Below are positions 43,831 to 52,641 of a stretch of 64,000 nucleotides of DNA, piece after piece. A program made the translations under genes and the position numbers. The DNA is from an uncultured Lachnospiraceae bacterium (GTDB taxonomy: Bacteria > Bacillota > Clostridia > Lachnospirales > Lachnospiraceae): positions 1 through 64,000 of the forward strand of contig CADCII010000003.1 of NCBI GenBank assembly GCA_902801515.1, given 5' to 3'. Numbering within the stretch: position 1 is the first letter of the stretch; each line of letters opens with the position of its first letter. The notes under the pieces were generated by a model. That model worked only from the letters and a program-made list of their open reading frames with translations, was not told where the DNA came from and did not search any database.

Positions 43831-45360
43831 ATGGCGTTAGGCAGAGACCGAAAAAAGAATCCTTCTAGCCGGTATTCCAGGATGGAAGAGCCGTGGCTGG
43901 ATGACAGAGGGAACCGGGATACGCGGGAGAATGCGGCCGATCCCAGAGACGAAGGATACGGAGTCCGGGACAGTTATTCCAGGCAGGCTTCCTACGGAAG
44001 ACCGGATGGTTATTATGATTCCTACAGACCGGCGGGAAGCCTGGGGGATACCAGAGTCTATTCCGCCGAAGTACAGAGAGAAATAAATGAGAGGGCGTCT
44101 TACGACAGCGGGCGGGATACTGCTTTTCGGAATACTGTCCCTGAGGAAGATGAGCGCAGAAGGCGTCCTGTCTCTGACTACGATGAATGGGACGACCCGG
44201 ATTATGACGACCGCTATGCGGACCGCCGTGATGACGATTACGCCCGGTACGATGACAGATATGACTCCCGCGACGCCGGGGACGGCAGAGAACGGGAAAG
44301 GATGCGTTCGCGGAGAAGGGACGCAGCAGCAGCCACTGCAGATAACCGCCGCAGAATGGCGGACCCGGACAGACCTTCAAGGACAGGGTTTATCGTAAAA
44401 CTGATCCTGCTTCTGATCGCTGCCGCGCTGCTTGCCGCAGTCTGGCGCTTCTCCCGCATGGATCATCAGAGCCTGAAGGATATCCTTACCAATGCAGGCG
44501 TCACGGGACATGACGGGTACCAGGATTTTGTGATATACGGGGTGGATTCCCGGGAGGGAAGCCTGACAAAGGATACCCATTCCGACACGATCATCCTGTG
44601 CTCGATGAATAAGAAGACAAAAGAGATCCGGCTGGTGTCTGTCTACCGCGACACCTACCTGGACAATACAAACGGTGAGTACCGCAAGGCGGCTGAGTGT
44701 TATTTCTTCGGCGGTCCTGCGCGGTCCATCAATATGCTGAACAAGAACCTGGATCTGAGTCTGTCGGACTACATCACTGTGGACTTCAATGCGGTGGTCC
44801 GGGCAGTGGACCTGATCGGCGGGGTCGACGTAGATGTGACAGAGGAGGAACTTCCCTACATTAACGGATACCAGACCGAGAACGCAGAAGTGACAGGGGC
44901 GCAGATCACGCCGGTCACGTCAGCCGGCTACCAGCACCTCAACGGCATTCAGGCTCTTGCGTACTGCAGGATCCGCTATACAGCCGGATCTGACTACAAG
45001 AGGACTGAACGGCAGAGAGCCGTGCTGACCCAGATATTCCAGAACGCGAAGCAGCAGGGGCCTGTAAAACTGGCTCAGATCGTGGATGCCATGATCCCGA
45101 GCATCTCAACAAGCTTCTCGGCAACAGAACTGCTTAGCCTGGCTTCGGCAATCACGGACTGCAGTCTCACTGAGACCGGGGGATTCCCCTTTGACCTGCA
45201 GGCTGTCAATATATCCGCCGGCGACTGTGTGGTGCCGGTCAACCTGGCACAGAATGTGGCGCAGCTGCATACATTCCTGTATGCGGAGACAGGGTACACA
45301 CCGTCTGAGACCGTGCAGCAGGTCTCAGCGCAGATCTCGGCTGCGACAGGTATATACTGA
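43831..45360 (+). CDS. LCP-family (LytR-CpsA-Psr) protein with charged cytoplasmic N-terminus
   Basis: 509 residues. The first about 180 residues are disordered and very rich in Arg, Asp, Tyr and Ser (for example DYDEWDDPDYDDRYADRRDD). A single membrane helix follows at about 187-205. The LCP domain comes next, with FVIYGVDSREG, SDTIILCSMN, LVSVYRDTYLD, and the late AYCRIRYTAGSDYKRTERQR with its conserved arginines. LCP enzymes attach undecaprenyl-linked glycans to peptidoglycan, so this is the probable last step for the polymer of this locus. The long cytoplasmic tail is unusual and could bind partners or be phosphorylated. Confidence 0.92.
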   Translation: MALGRDRKKNPSSRYSRMEEPWLDDRGNRDTRENAADPRDEGYGVRDSYSRQASYGRPDGYYDSYRPAGSLGDTRVYSAEVQREINERASYDSGRDTAFRNTVPEEDERRRRPVSDYDEWDDPDYDDRYADRRDDDYARYDDRYDSRDAGDGRERERMRSRRRDAAAATADNRRRMADPDRPSRTGFIVKLILLLIAAALLAAVWRFSRMDHQSLKDILTNAGVTGHDGYQDFVIYGVDSREGSLTKDTHSDTIILCSMNKKTKEIRLVSVYRDTYLDNTNGEYRKAAECYFFGGPARSINMLNKNLDLSLSDYITVDFNAVVRAVDLIGGVDVDVTEEELPYINGYQTENAEVTGAQITPVTSAGYQHLNGIQALAYCRIRYTAGSDYKRTERQRAVLTQIFQNAKQQGPVKLAQIVDAMIPSISTSFSATELLSLASAITDCSLTETGGFPFDLQAVNISAGDCVVPVNLAQNVAQLHTFLYAETGYTPSETVQQVSAQISAATGIY

Positions 45361-45367
45361 GGTAATT

Positions 45368-46303
45368 ATGATGGAGGTAACAGTTCTGATACCGACCTTC
45401 AGGCCGGACAGAAAACTGAATGAACTTCTGAGAAGACTTTCAAAGCAGACGATGCTGCCCTCCAGGGTCCTTCTTATGAATACAGTGGAAGGGGACGAGG
45501 ACGGACAGCTTACAGACAGTGTGGATGAATTCAGGGACTGCTTCCCGGTCTTGTCAGTGTTTCATGTGGACAGGAAGGAATTCGACCACGGGGGGACCAG
45601 ACATCTGGGGATGTCATTTGCCGATACGGAACTTGTCCTGTGTATGACACAGGACGCAATCCCGAAGGACAGGCATCTGATCAGTTCCCTGGCGAAGTGG
45701 TTTGATGATCCGCTCGTAGCTGCGGCATACGGAAGACAGCTTGCCGCAAAAGGGTGCAGCCCCGAGGAGAGATTCACCAGATCCTTCAACTATCCTGAGA
45801 CATCCAGGGTGAAGTCGAAGGAAGACCTGGAGGAACTGGGGATCAAGACCTTCTTCTGCTCGGACGTCTGTGCCATGTGGCGCAGGGAGACTTATTTCGA
45901 GATGGGCGGATTCGAGCGCCGGACGATCTTCAATGAGGATATGATCCTTGCCGGGAAAATGATCCGTGCGGGGTACCGTGTCGTCTATGACGCTGACGCA
46001 CAGGTGTGGCACTCACACAGCTATTCGTGCGTAAAGCAGCTGAAGAGGAACTTTGACCTGGGAGTATCGCAGGCGGAGCATCCAGAAGTCTTCTCCATGG
46101 CGTCCTCCACAGGCGAAGGCATAAAAATGGTAAAACAGAACGCGGCGTGGCTGCTTCGAAGCGGAAACGTGATCCGCATCCCGAAACTGATCCTGGACAG
46201 CGGATGTAAATACATTGGTTATTTTCTGGGGAAACGATACAGAAAACTGCCGCGGAAACTGATCCTGAAACTGACAGATAACAGAACGTACTGGGATAAG
46301 TAG
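45368..46303 (+). CDS. GT2 glycosyltransferase, rhamnosyltransferase-like
   Basis: 311 residues. MEVTVLIPTFRPDRKL opens the GT-A fold. KEFDHGGTRHLGMSFADTEL is the hallmark of RfbN-type dTDP-rhamnosyltransferases, and FNEDMILAGKMIRAGYRVVY contains the catalytic ED. YDADAQVWHSHSYSCVKQ and a basic C-terminus complete it. Two adjacent ATGs (45368 and 45371) follow GAGG; either could be used. It lies 7 bp after the LCP gene and is the last gene of the locus; a small hairpin follows. Confidence 0.88.
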   Translation: MMEVTVLIPTFRPDRKLNELLRRLSKQTMLPSRVLLMNTVEGDEDGQLTDSVDEFRDCFPVLSVFHVDRKEFDHGGTRHLGMSFADTELVLCMTQDAIPKDRHLISSLAKWFDDPLVAAAYGRQLAAKGCSPEERFTRSFNYPETSRVKSKEDLEELGIKTFFCSDVCAMWRRETYFEMGGFERRTIFNEDMILAGKMIRAGYRVVYDADAQVWHSHSYSCVKQLKRNFDLGVSQAEHPEVFSMASSTGEGIKMVKQNAAWLLRSGNVIRIPKLILDSGCKYIGYFLGKRYRKLPRKLILKLTDNRTYWDK

Positions 46304-46310
46304 CGATCAT

Positions 46311-46328
46311 GCAGGAAAAAGGTCCTGC
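46311..46328 (+). terminator. Weak hairpin after the polysaccharide locus
   Basis: 6-bp perfect stem GCAGGA (46311-46316) with TCCTGC (46323-46328) and a 6-base loop, followed by GCGGGCTTTCTTT. A terminator role is uncertain because the T-run is interrupted and late. Confidence 0.35.
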
Positions 46329-46410
46329 GCGGGCTTTCTTTCCACACATTTGACACAGGTATGTGATAAGTTGCAGGCATAGACACCGCTAAAGCACAGA
46401 GGGGTGAATT

Positions 46411-48477
46411 ATGGACGAAGATAAGAGATACACAGATACAGATGGTCTGAATACAGAATATCCTGATAACAATCAGCAGGATACAGACGTATATGGCGAT
46501 ACTGTGCCGGCGTCAGAAGGCACGGAAGAAAGTGTTCAGGACAATGCAGGCTTTGCTGATGACACATCCAATGCGGATCAGGAGACGGCGCCTGGTGAAA
46601 ACGTGTTCTCCGAAGAACCAGCCATAGACGAATCTGCTGACACGGTCCCTGCGGAGGATGCCGGTTCTGAAGATTTTGCATCTTCAGACGAGGTCAGCAG
46701 TGATATGACTTCTGACAGTGAAGTGTCTGGCCAGACGGTTCCTCCGCAGGACCGCCCGCATGATTATGATGTGGATGAGCCGAAGTTTGACACCCAGACT
46801 GGAGAGCGGCTTGACAGACCGAAGAAAAAGTATCCGGGCGTCATCCTGACTCTTGCGGTGACAGCTGCGGCTGTCGGCGCGTTCGTATATGCTGTCCTGC
46901 CCGGGAAACTGCCTTCTCTTGGGAATCTGGAAGAGGATGATGTGGAGACGGAGATCCATCTTGCTGTCGCTTCCACAGAGTCTGATGAGACAGAAGCTGC
47001 AGCTGTTGTCCAGACCGAGGCTGAGATGTCTGAGACGGAAACAGAAGCGGCAGCTGTGATGAATAAGGAAGCCCAGACAGAATCCGAACCAGGCGCCGAG
47101 ACCGAGACCGAGACGGAGACCGAGAAGGGATCCGGGACAGGGAAAGATTCTCAGGCAGGTAAGGACAAGAAGAATGAGAAGCCGGAGTTCAAGACGGAAG
47201 GCATAGCCCTGAGTGCGACACTGGATGTGTCTGATATGGTGGAAGAAGTGATGCCGGGCATCGTTTCTGTCACATGCAAAAACATCAGGACTGTGCAGGA
47301 CTTTTTCTACGGACTTCAGCAGATCGAACAGACCGATGCCGGCTCCGGGATTATCGTGGATGAAGATGATGACGCGTACTATATTGTGACGGACGCATGG
47401 GTCGTCGAAGGAGCCGATGAACTGACCGTAGGCTTCTCTGTTTCGAGAGAGGCAACCGAAGGCCTGTCCGATGAGGATACCCTTGCGGATGCTTCCGTGA
47501 TCGGAATTGACCCGGAGACAGAGCTTGCAATGCTCAGGGTAGAGAAGGACGGTGTAAATGAAGTTGTCCGCTCTCTGGTTAAGCCCGCTGTGATCGGGGA
47601 TTCAGATTCGATCCGTGTCGGAGAGAGAGCGATCGCAATCGGCAATGCCATGGGATACGGCCTGTCAGTTACGGAAGGCATCATCAGTGCACTGGACCGT
47701 CAGATGTCATCCGGCGCAGGCGTTCATTCCTACATTCAGACGGATGCATCTATCAATTACGGCAACTATGGCGGAGCACTTCTCAACCGGGACGGTGAAG
47801 TGATCGGAATCAACGCAGGCAAGATCTCCAGGGATTCCGGAGAAGGCATGGGTTATGCATTTCCGGTCAATGCAGCAAAGGACGCGATCAGCAGGATGCT
47901 CGGGAAAGACACCCAGGACGCGCCTGAGGTTAAGGAGACTGAGGAAAAGAAGGAAGAGTCGTCCGGCAAAGTGATGCTTCAGGTGGCTGAGCCTGAGACA
48001 GAAGCGCAGGCGGCAGAGACTGAAGCCCAGGCGGCAGAGACCGAAGCGGCGTTTGAGACCGAAGCGCAGGCAGCAGAGACCGAAGCAGCGCCTGAGGCAG
48101 AACTGAAGGCTGCTGAAACAGAGACAGAAGCTGAGTCGGAGAATCGTACTGAGGTGTCTGTGACACAGGCAGGCGGCGGAAAACTCGGCGTCAGTGTCGC
48201 GGAAGTATCGGATGAGTACAGTATCATCTACCGCATCCCGAAGGGCGTGTATGTTGTCGGTGTCGTGGATGGCGCCGGGGCTGATCAGGCAGGTCTCAGG
48301 GAGGATGATGTGATCACTTCCGTCGACGGCAAAGAGACTCCGACCGTTGTCAAGCTCAAAGAAGTTCTTTCTTCCACCAGCGCAGGAGATGAGGTGGAGG
48401 TCACTTACGTACGTCCTGATGAAGATGGGGACTACAGTGAGGACAATGTCGTTACAGTCACAGTAACGCTCCAGTAA
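46411..48477 (+). CDS. HtrA/DegP-like protein with all catalytic residues replaced, plus PDZ
   Basis: 688 residues: acidic cytoplasmic N-terminus (about 1-145), one membrane helix (about 148-168), a Glu/Thr/Ala-rich spacer, a trypsin-like HtrA domain (about 270-500), a second Glu/Ala/Thr repeat spacer, and a C-terminal PDZ domain (about 585-688, VYVVGVVDGAGADQAGL). The HtrA fold is easy to follow (GSGIIVDEDDD, AIAIGNAMGYGLSVTEGIIS, IQTDASINYGNYGGALLNRDGEVIGINA). Yet the catalytic His position in TNNHVV is Trp330 (TDAWVV), the Asp position in TDLA is Glu371 (TELA), and the Ser in GNSGGP is Tyr453 (GNYGGA). It should be an inactive membrane-bound binding protein or regulator. Start: ATG at 46411 after GAGGGGTGAATT. 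Confidence 0.9.
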   Translation: MDEDKRYTDTDGLNTEYPDNNQQDTDVYGDTVPASEGTEESVQDNAGFADDTSNADQETAPGENVFSEEPAIDESADTVPAEDAGSEDFASSDEVSSDMTSDSEVSGQTVPPQDRPHDYDVDEPKFDTQTGERLDRPKKKYPGVILTLAVTAAAVGAFVYAVLPGKLPSLGNLEEDDVETEIHLAVASTESDETEAAAVVQTEAEMSETETEAAAVMNKEAQTESEPGAETETETETEKGSGTGKDSQAGKDKKNEKPEFKTEGIALSATLDVSDMVEEVMPGIVSVTCKNIRTVQDFFYGLQQIEQTDAGSGIIVDEDDDAYYIVTDAWVVEGADELTVGFSVSREATEGLSDEDTLADASVIGIDPETELAMLRVEKDGVNEVVRSLVKPAVIGDSDSIRVGERAIAIGNAMGYGLSVTEGIISALDRQMSSGAGVHSYIQTDASINYGNYGGALLNRDGEVIGINAGKISRDSGEGMGYAFPVNAAKDAISRMLGKDTQDAPEVKETEEKKEESSGKVMLQVAEPETEAQAAETEAQAAETEAAFETEAQAAETEAAPEAELKAAETETEAESENRTEVSVTQAGGGKLGVSVAEVSDEYSIIYRIPKGVYVVGVVDGAGADQAGLREDDVITSVDGKETPTVVKLKEVLSSTSAGDEVEVTYVRPDEDGDYSEDNVVTVTVTLQ
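48001..48081 (+). repeat. 21-bp in-frame tandem repeats in the HtrA-like gene
   Basis: Units starting GAAGCSCAGGC at 48001, 48022 and 48061, with an 18-bp variant at 48043, encode ETEAQAA-type repeats between the protease-like and PDZ domains. Copy number may vary between strains. Confidence 0.8.
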
Positions 48478-48486
48478 AGGAAGGTT

Positions 48487-49896
48487 ATGTCAGAAGATAA
48501 GAAAGAGATCCGTTCCTGTTTCATGTGCCACCGCACAGAGGAACAGGCCGGGGAGATGATACAGCTGCCGGGAGGCATCACCGTGTGCCGGGACTGCATG
48601 CAGAAGTCATTTGACGCCATGGACAACCCGGAAATCCGCAGTATGCTGAACCTGCAGAATCTTACCAGCCTCCGGAATTTTCCTGATATGGGCATGTTCC
48701 GGATGGATAACTCTCTGAACCGGGAAGAAAAGAAAACACAGGAGACCCGGGATAAAGCAGAGGAAGAAGAGAAGAAGCCGAAGCCGGTGTTTGACATCAA
48801 TTCACTTCCGGCTCCCCACAGGATCAAGGCTGCTCTGGACGATTACGTGATCGGTCAGGAATACGCGAAGAAAGTGATCTCAGTGGCTGTGTATAACCAC
48901 TACAAGCGCGTCAGGACCAACACGAATTCTCTGGATGAGATTGAGATCGAGAAGTCCAACATGCTGATGGTCGGACCGACCGGAAGCGGCAAGACCTACC
49001 TGGTAAAGATACTGTCGAGGCTCCTGGACGTCCCGCTTGCCATTGCGGACGCGACAGCCCTGACAGAAGCGGGGTATATCGGAGACGACGTCGAGAGTGT
49101 GCTCAGCAAGCTGCTCGCGGCTGCCGGAAATGATGTTGACAGGGCTCAGAAGGGCATCGTTTTTATCGACGAGATCGACAAACTGGCCAAGAAGCAGAAT
49201 ACCAACCAGAGAGATGTAAGCGGAGAGTCTGTGCAGCAGGGTCTGCTGAAACTCCTGGAAGGATCCGAGATCGAAGTTCCGGTCGGCGCTACCAGCAAGA
49301 ACGCGATGGTGCCGATGACCACAATGAATACGAAGAACATACTGTTCATTTGCGGCGGCGCATTTCCGGGACTGGAAGAGATCATTAAAGAGCGGCTTAC
49401 CAGGTCTTCCCTGATGGGATTCGGGTCTTCGCTGAAAGACGAGTATGACGATGATCCGGATATCCTGACCAGAGTCAAGACAGAGGATCTTCGAAAGTAT
49501 GGGATGATTCCCGAATTCGTCGGAAGGCTTCCCATGATCTTCGCACTGAGGAAACTGGACAGAGATATGCTGGTCCGGATCCTGAAAGAGCCGAAGAATG
49601 CGATCCTTAAACAGTACCAGAAACTGCTGGAACTGGATGAGGTAAAACTTGATTTTGATGACAGCGCCCTGGAGGCGATCGCGGAGCAGGCGCTGGAGAG
49701 AGATACCGGCGCCAGGGCACTGCGGTCTGTCATCGAGGAGTTCATGCTGGATATCATGTATGAGATCCCCAAGGATGATAATATCGGACAGGTTCTCATA
49801 ACCAGAGCGTACATCGAGAAAACAGGCGGCCCGGTGATCACCATGCGCGGCTCGCAGACGCCGGCGCTGGAAGATCACAGCAGGGATGAGAATTAA
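48487..49896 (+). CDS. clpX: ClpX, ATP-dependent unfoldase
   Basis: 469 residues, about 45 longer than most ClpX. The N-terminal zinc-binding domain has Cys11, Cys14, Cys34 and Cys37. Walker A is GPTGSGKT (residues 163-170), and GIVFIDEIDK and ERLTRSSLMGFG carry Walker B and the pore/sensor regions; the C-terminal ATPase small domain is complete. ClpX feeds tagged proteins to ClpP. The extra length comes mainly from a Lys/Glu-rich linker (EEKKTQETRDKAEEEEKKPK) before the AAA domain. No clpP or tig gene is adjacent. It starts 9 bp after the HtrA-like stop, so both protein-quality genes are probably co-transcribed. Confidence 0.93.
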   Translation: MSEDKKEIRSCFMCHRTEEQAGEMIQLPGGITVCRDCMQKSFDAMDNPEIRSMLNLQNLTSLRNFPDMGMFRMDNSLNREEKKTQETRDKAEEEEKKPKPVFDINSLPAPHRIKAALDDYVIGQEYAKKVISVAVYNHYKRVRTNTNSLDEIEIEKSNMLMVGPTGSGKTYLVKILSRLLDVPLAIADATALTEAGYIGDDVESVLSKLLAAAGNDVDRAQKGIVFIDEIDKLAKKQNTNQRDVSGESVQQGLLKLLEGSEIEVPVGATSKNAMVPMTTMNTKNILFICGGAFPGLEEIIKERLTRSSLMGFGSSLKDEYDDDPDILTRVKTEDLRKYGMIPEFVGRLPMIFALRKLDRDMLVRILKEPKNAILKQYQKLLELDEVKLDFDDSALEAIAEQALERDTGARALRSVIEEFMLDIMYEIPKDDNIGQVLITRAYIEKTGGPVITMRGSQTPALEDHSRDEN

Positions 49897-49954
49897 CGCA
49901 ACACAGTTCAAACAGATCTGGGCAGCAATGCCCGGGAGGGAGCGGTAACAGTTT

Positions 49955-51151
49955 ATGAGTGATAACGCACAGGCGCAGTTTGTGCAGACACTGCAGGATA
50001 TTGTCAGCAGGGCAAGGAGTAACAAAGATACCATCGGGATGGATGAGATCTCCAGCGCGTTCGAGGGAATGGACCTTCCGGTTGAGCAGATGGAGGAGAT
50101 CTATGAACACATCCGGAGCCAGAATATCATTGTTACACAGGGAAAAGGCCCTGAGGAGAGTATTGACGGCGAAGAGGTTCCGGAGGAATCCGACGACGAT
50201 ATACTGATCGATGTCGACGCGGATGAAGATGATCTTCTGGACAGCGATGAAGAGGATCTGGAGAATCTGGATGATGTGGAAGAAGTCCGCATCGAGGAGA
50301 CTTCCGAGGTTCTGGAAGGCGTATCTACAGAAGATCCGGTCCGCATGTACCTGAAAGAGATTGGTAATGTTCCGCTGCTTACTTCCGAGCAGGAAGTGGA
50401 ACTTGCCAGACGTGTAGAGGAGGGAGATCCGGAGGCCAAGAAGGCGCTGACGGAAGCGAACCTCCGTCTTGTCGTGTCTATAGCCAAGAAATACGTCGGG
50501 CGCGGTATGCCTTTCCTGGATCTGATCCAGGAAGGAAATATGGGTCTGATGAAAGCTGTCGACAAGTTCGATTACACGAAGGGATATAAGTTCTCAACCT
50601 ATGCGACCTGGTGGATCCGCCAGGCGATCACCCGCGGCATCGCGGATACCGGCAGGACCATCCGTGTTCCGGTCCACATGGTCGAGACCATCAACAAGAC
50701 GCTGCGTATGACCAGACAGCTGCTCCAGGAACTCGGGCGCGAGCCTACCCCGGAGGAAGTGGCGGAGAAACTCGGCGTGCCTGCGTCCAGAGTGCGTGAA
50801 GTCCTGAAGATCTCGAGAGATCCGGTATCACTGGATACCCCGATCGGTGAGGAAGACGATTCACATCTCGGCGACTTCATCGAGGACGATACCGCACTGT
50901 CTCCGGCAGACAGCGCTACGTTCTCCATGCTGAAGGAAGAACTGTCCAATGCTCTTGAGTCGCTTACTGAGAGGGAGAGACAGGTAGTAAAACTGAGATT
51001 TGGTCTGGAAGACGGAAGGGCAAGGACACTGGAAGAAGTCGGCAAGGAGTTCAACGTTACCAGAGAGCGTATCCGCCAGATTGAGGCGAAGGCACTGAGG
51101 AAACTGAGACATCCGAGCCGTTCCAAACGCCTGAAGGACTTCCTTACGTGA
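49955..51151 (+). CDS. rpoD: RpoD/SigA, primary sigma factor
   Basis: 398 residues. A region 1.1-like N-terminus is followed by a very acidic stretch (residues about 75-110). Region 1.2 is [17 protein letters not shown]; region 2 includes [20 protein letters not shown] and [13 protein letters not shown]; regions 3 and 4 are complete, ending with TREVR-type [20 protein letters not shown]. Such full conservation fits the primary sigma factor, and the consensus promoters seen in this window suit it. In many Firmicutes dnaG lies just upstream; here it is clpX. The stop overlaps the GTG start of folC (GTGA). Confidence 0.95.
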   Translation: MSDNAQAQFVQTLQDIVSRARSNKDTIGMDEISSAFEGMDLPVEQMEEIYEHIRSQNIIVTQGKGPEESIDGEEVPEESDDDILIDVDADEDDLLDSDEEDLENLDDVEEVRIEETSEVLEGVSTEDPVRMYLKEIGNVPLLTSEQEVELARRVEEGDPEAKKALTEANLRLVVSIAKKYVGRGMPFLDLIQEGNMGLMKAVDKFDYTKGYKFSTYATWWIRQAITRGIADTGRTIRVPVHMVETINKTLRMTRQLLQELGREPTPEEVAEKLGVPASRVREVLKISRDPVSLDTPIGEEDDSHLGDFIEDDTALSPADSATFSMLKEELSNALESLTERERQVVKLRFGLEDGRARTLEEVGKEFNVTRERIRQIEAKALRKLRHPSRSKRLKDFLT

Positions 51152-52473
51152 ATACAATCAGGTATGAACAGGCCGTGGAGTATATCTCACGGATCCCTAA
51201 GTTTACGAAGAAAAATGAAGCCGGCAATACGATAGAACTTCTGCGCAGGCTTTCACATCCGGAGCGGGAATTCAGGGTGATACACATTGCCGGGACCAAT
51301 GGAAAAGGCAGTGTGTGCGCGTTTCTGGAATCCATATTCAGGAAAGCCGGATACAGGACGGGGCTGTTCACATCTCCCCATCTTGTGAGGATCAACGAGC
51401 GGTTCCAGACAGACCGGACTCCGGTATCGGATGAAGACTTTCTGGAGGCGTTCCTCCATGTGATGCGGGCTGTGGAAGAGATGATGGCGGACGGATACGC
51501 CCATCCCACTTATTTCGAGTTCCTGTTCGCAGCCGGCATGTGGTATTTCCGGGAGCAGAAGATCGATATTCTTCTGTGTGAGACCGGTCTTGGCGGGCGT
51601 CTGGACGCGACCAATACCATAGAGAAACCGATCCTGTCGGTGATTACATCGATCAGCCTCGATCATACGGAGTATCTCGGTGATACCGTTCCGGAGATTG
51701 CTGCTGAGAAGGCAGGCATCATCAAGAGAGGCGTGCCGGTGGTCTATGACGCGTCAGATCCCGGGGCGGCAGAAGTGATCCGGGAGAGAGCACAGCAGAC
51801 GGGCAGTGAGGCGATCGCCTGGTGCCCGGAGATGAGTGTCATCACAGACCGCACGGACCGCAGTGTAAAATTCAGGATAACTGCTCCATACTTTGACGAT
51901 GTAAATGTCTGTGTTCCGTTTGCCGCGGATTACCAGGCGGCGAACGCATCGATTGCCATGATCGCAGCGGGCACTGTAAGCAGAATGGATGATCCGCTTG
52001 TGAAAGAACATCCGGTGAGCCTTCCGGATATCCTTGCCGGGATCGCCGAGACCAGATGGAGCGGCCGCATGGAAGAGATCCTGAAGGACGTGATACTGGA
52101 CGGAGCTCACAACGAAGACGGGATAAGGCAGTTTCTGAAGACAGCAGAGCGGATTGCCGAAAAACGCCCGGTGTCGCTGCTGTTCTCGGCCGTAGCGGAC
52201 AAGAAATGGAAAGAGATGATCGGCAGGATCTGCAGGAGCGTTCATTTCCAGTCAGTGACCGTGACAAGCGTCGGAGGAAGCCGTCAGATTGCAGCGCAGG
52301 AACTGGCCGGGGAATTCAGGCGGCATGCCGGATGCCCCGTATATGCCTTTGAGGATGTTAAGTCTGCTTTCAGGCAGGCAAGGCGCGTGCAGAAAGACAG
52401 CGTGCTGCTGTGCTGCGGCTCACTGTATCTTGCAGGTGCTGTTGAAGAGGAGATAAACAATGCTGAACTATGA
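51148..52473 (+). CDS. folC: FolC, folylpolyglutamate/dihydrofolate synthase
   Basis: 441-residue Mur-ligase-like enzyme that adds glutamates to folates. The P-loop is [15 protein letters not shown], the omega-loop region [12 protein letters not shown] follows, [15 protein letters not shown] is the metal-site segment, and [11 protein letters not shown] and [11 protein letters not shown] are Mur-ligase signatures. Start: GTG at 51148, sharing four bases with the rpoD stop. Its own 3' end overlaps a 50-residue gene by 14 bp, so three genes are translationally linked. Confidence 0.94.
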   Translation: MNTIRYEQAVEYISRIPKFTKKNEAGNTIELLRRLSHPEREFRVIHIAGTNGKGSVCAFLESIFRKAGYRTGLFTSPHLVRINERFQTDRTPVSDEDFLEAFLHVMRAVEEMMADGYAHPTYFEFLFAAGMWYFREQKIDILLCETGLGGRLDATNTIEKPILSVITSISLDHTEYLGDTVPEIAAEKAGIIKRGVPVVYDASDPGAAEVIRERAQQTGSEAIAWCPEMSVITDRTDRSVKFRITAPYFDDVNVCVPFAADYQAANASIAMIAAGTVSRMDDPLVKEHPVSLPDILAGIAETRWSGRMEEILKDVILDGAHNEDGIRQFLKTAERIAEKRPVSLLFSAVADKKWKEMIGRICRSVHFQSVTVTSVGGSRQIAAQELAGEFRRHAGCPVYAFEDVKSAFRQARRVQKDSVLLCCGSLYLAGAVEEEINNAEL

Positions 52474-52612
52474 GGAAGAACTCAAGAAGTTTCATCCGAG
52501 CATGGATGTAAATGAGGCTGAAGATGCGATCTACAGCCGCGACCTGACGGATGTGACGGATATTCTCAAAGAGATGATGCGCGATGAGAAGGAGCGCAAG
52601 GCGAAGAAATAA
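52460..52612 (+). CDS. Small 50-residue acidic protein overlapping folC
   Basis: ATG at 52460 inside the last codons of folC, stop TAA at 52610-52612. The product begins [20 protein letters not shown] and ends with a basic tail (KERKAKK). It is predicted to be all helix, with a charged, codon-usage-normal composition. The 14-bp overlap, and GAAGAGG seven to eight bases before the ATG, support real translation. A similar small gene after folC is, as far as I recall, common in this family of bacteria. Function unknown. Confidence 0.65.
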   Translation: MLNYEEELKKFHPSMDVNEAEDAIYSRDLTDVTDILKEMMRDEKERKAKK

Positions 52613-52641
52613 ACGCCGGAGAGTATAAAGGGGACTGACAC

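Noticed and set aside
46350-46378. TTGACA at 46350 as a promoter for the HtrA-like gene
   Set aside because: No acceptable -10 box lies 16-18 bases downstream, so I do not list it although the -35 is perfect.
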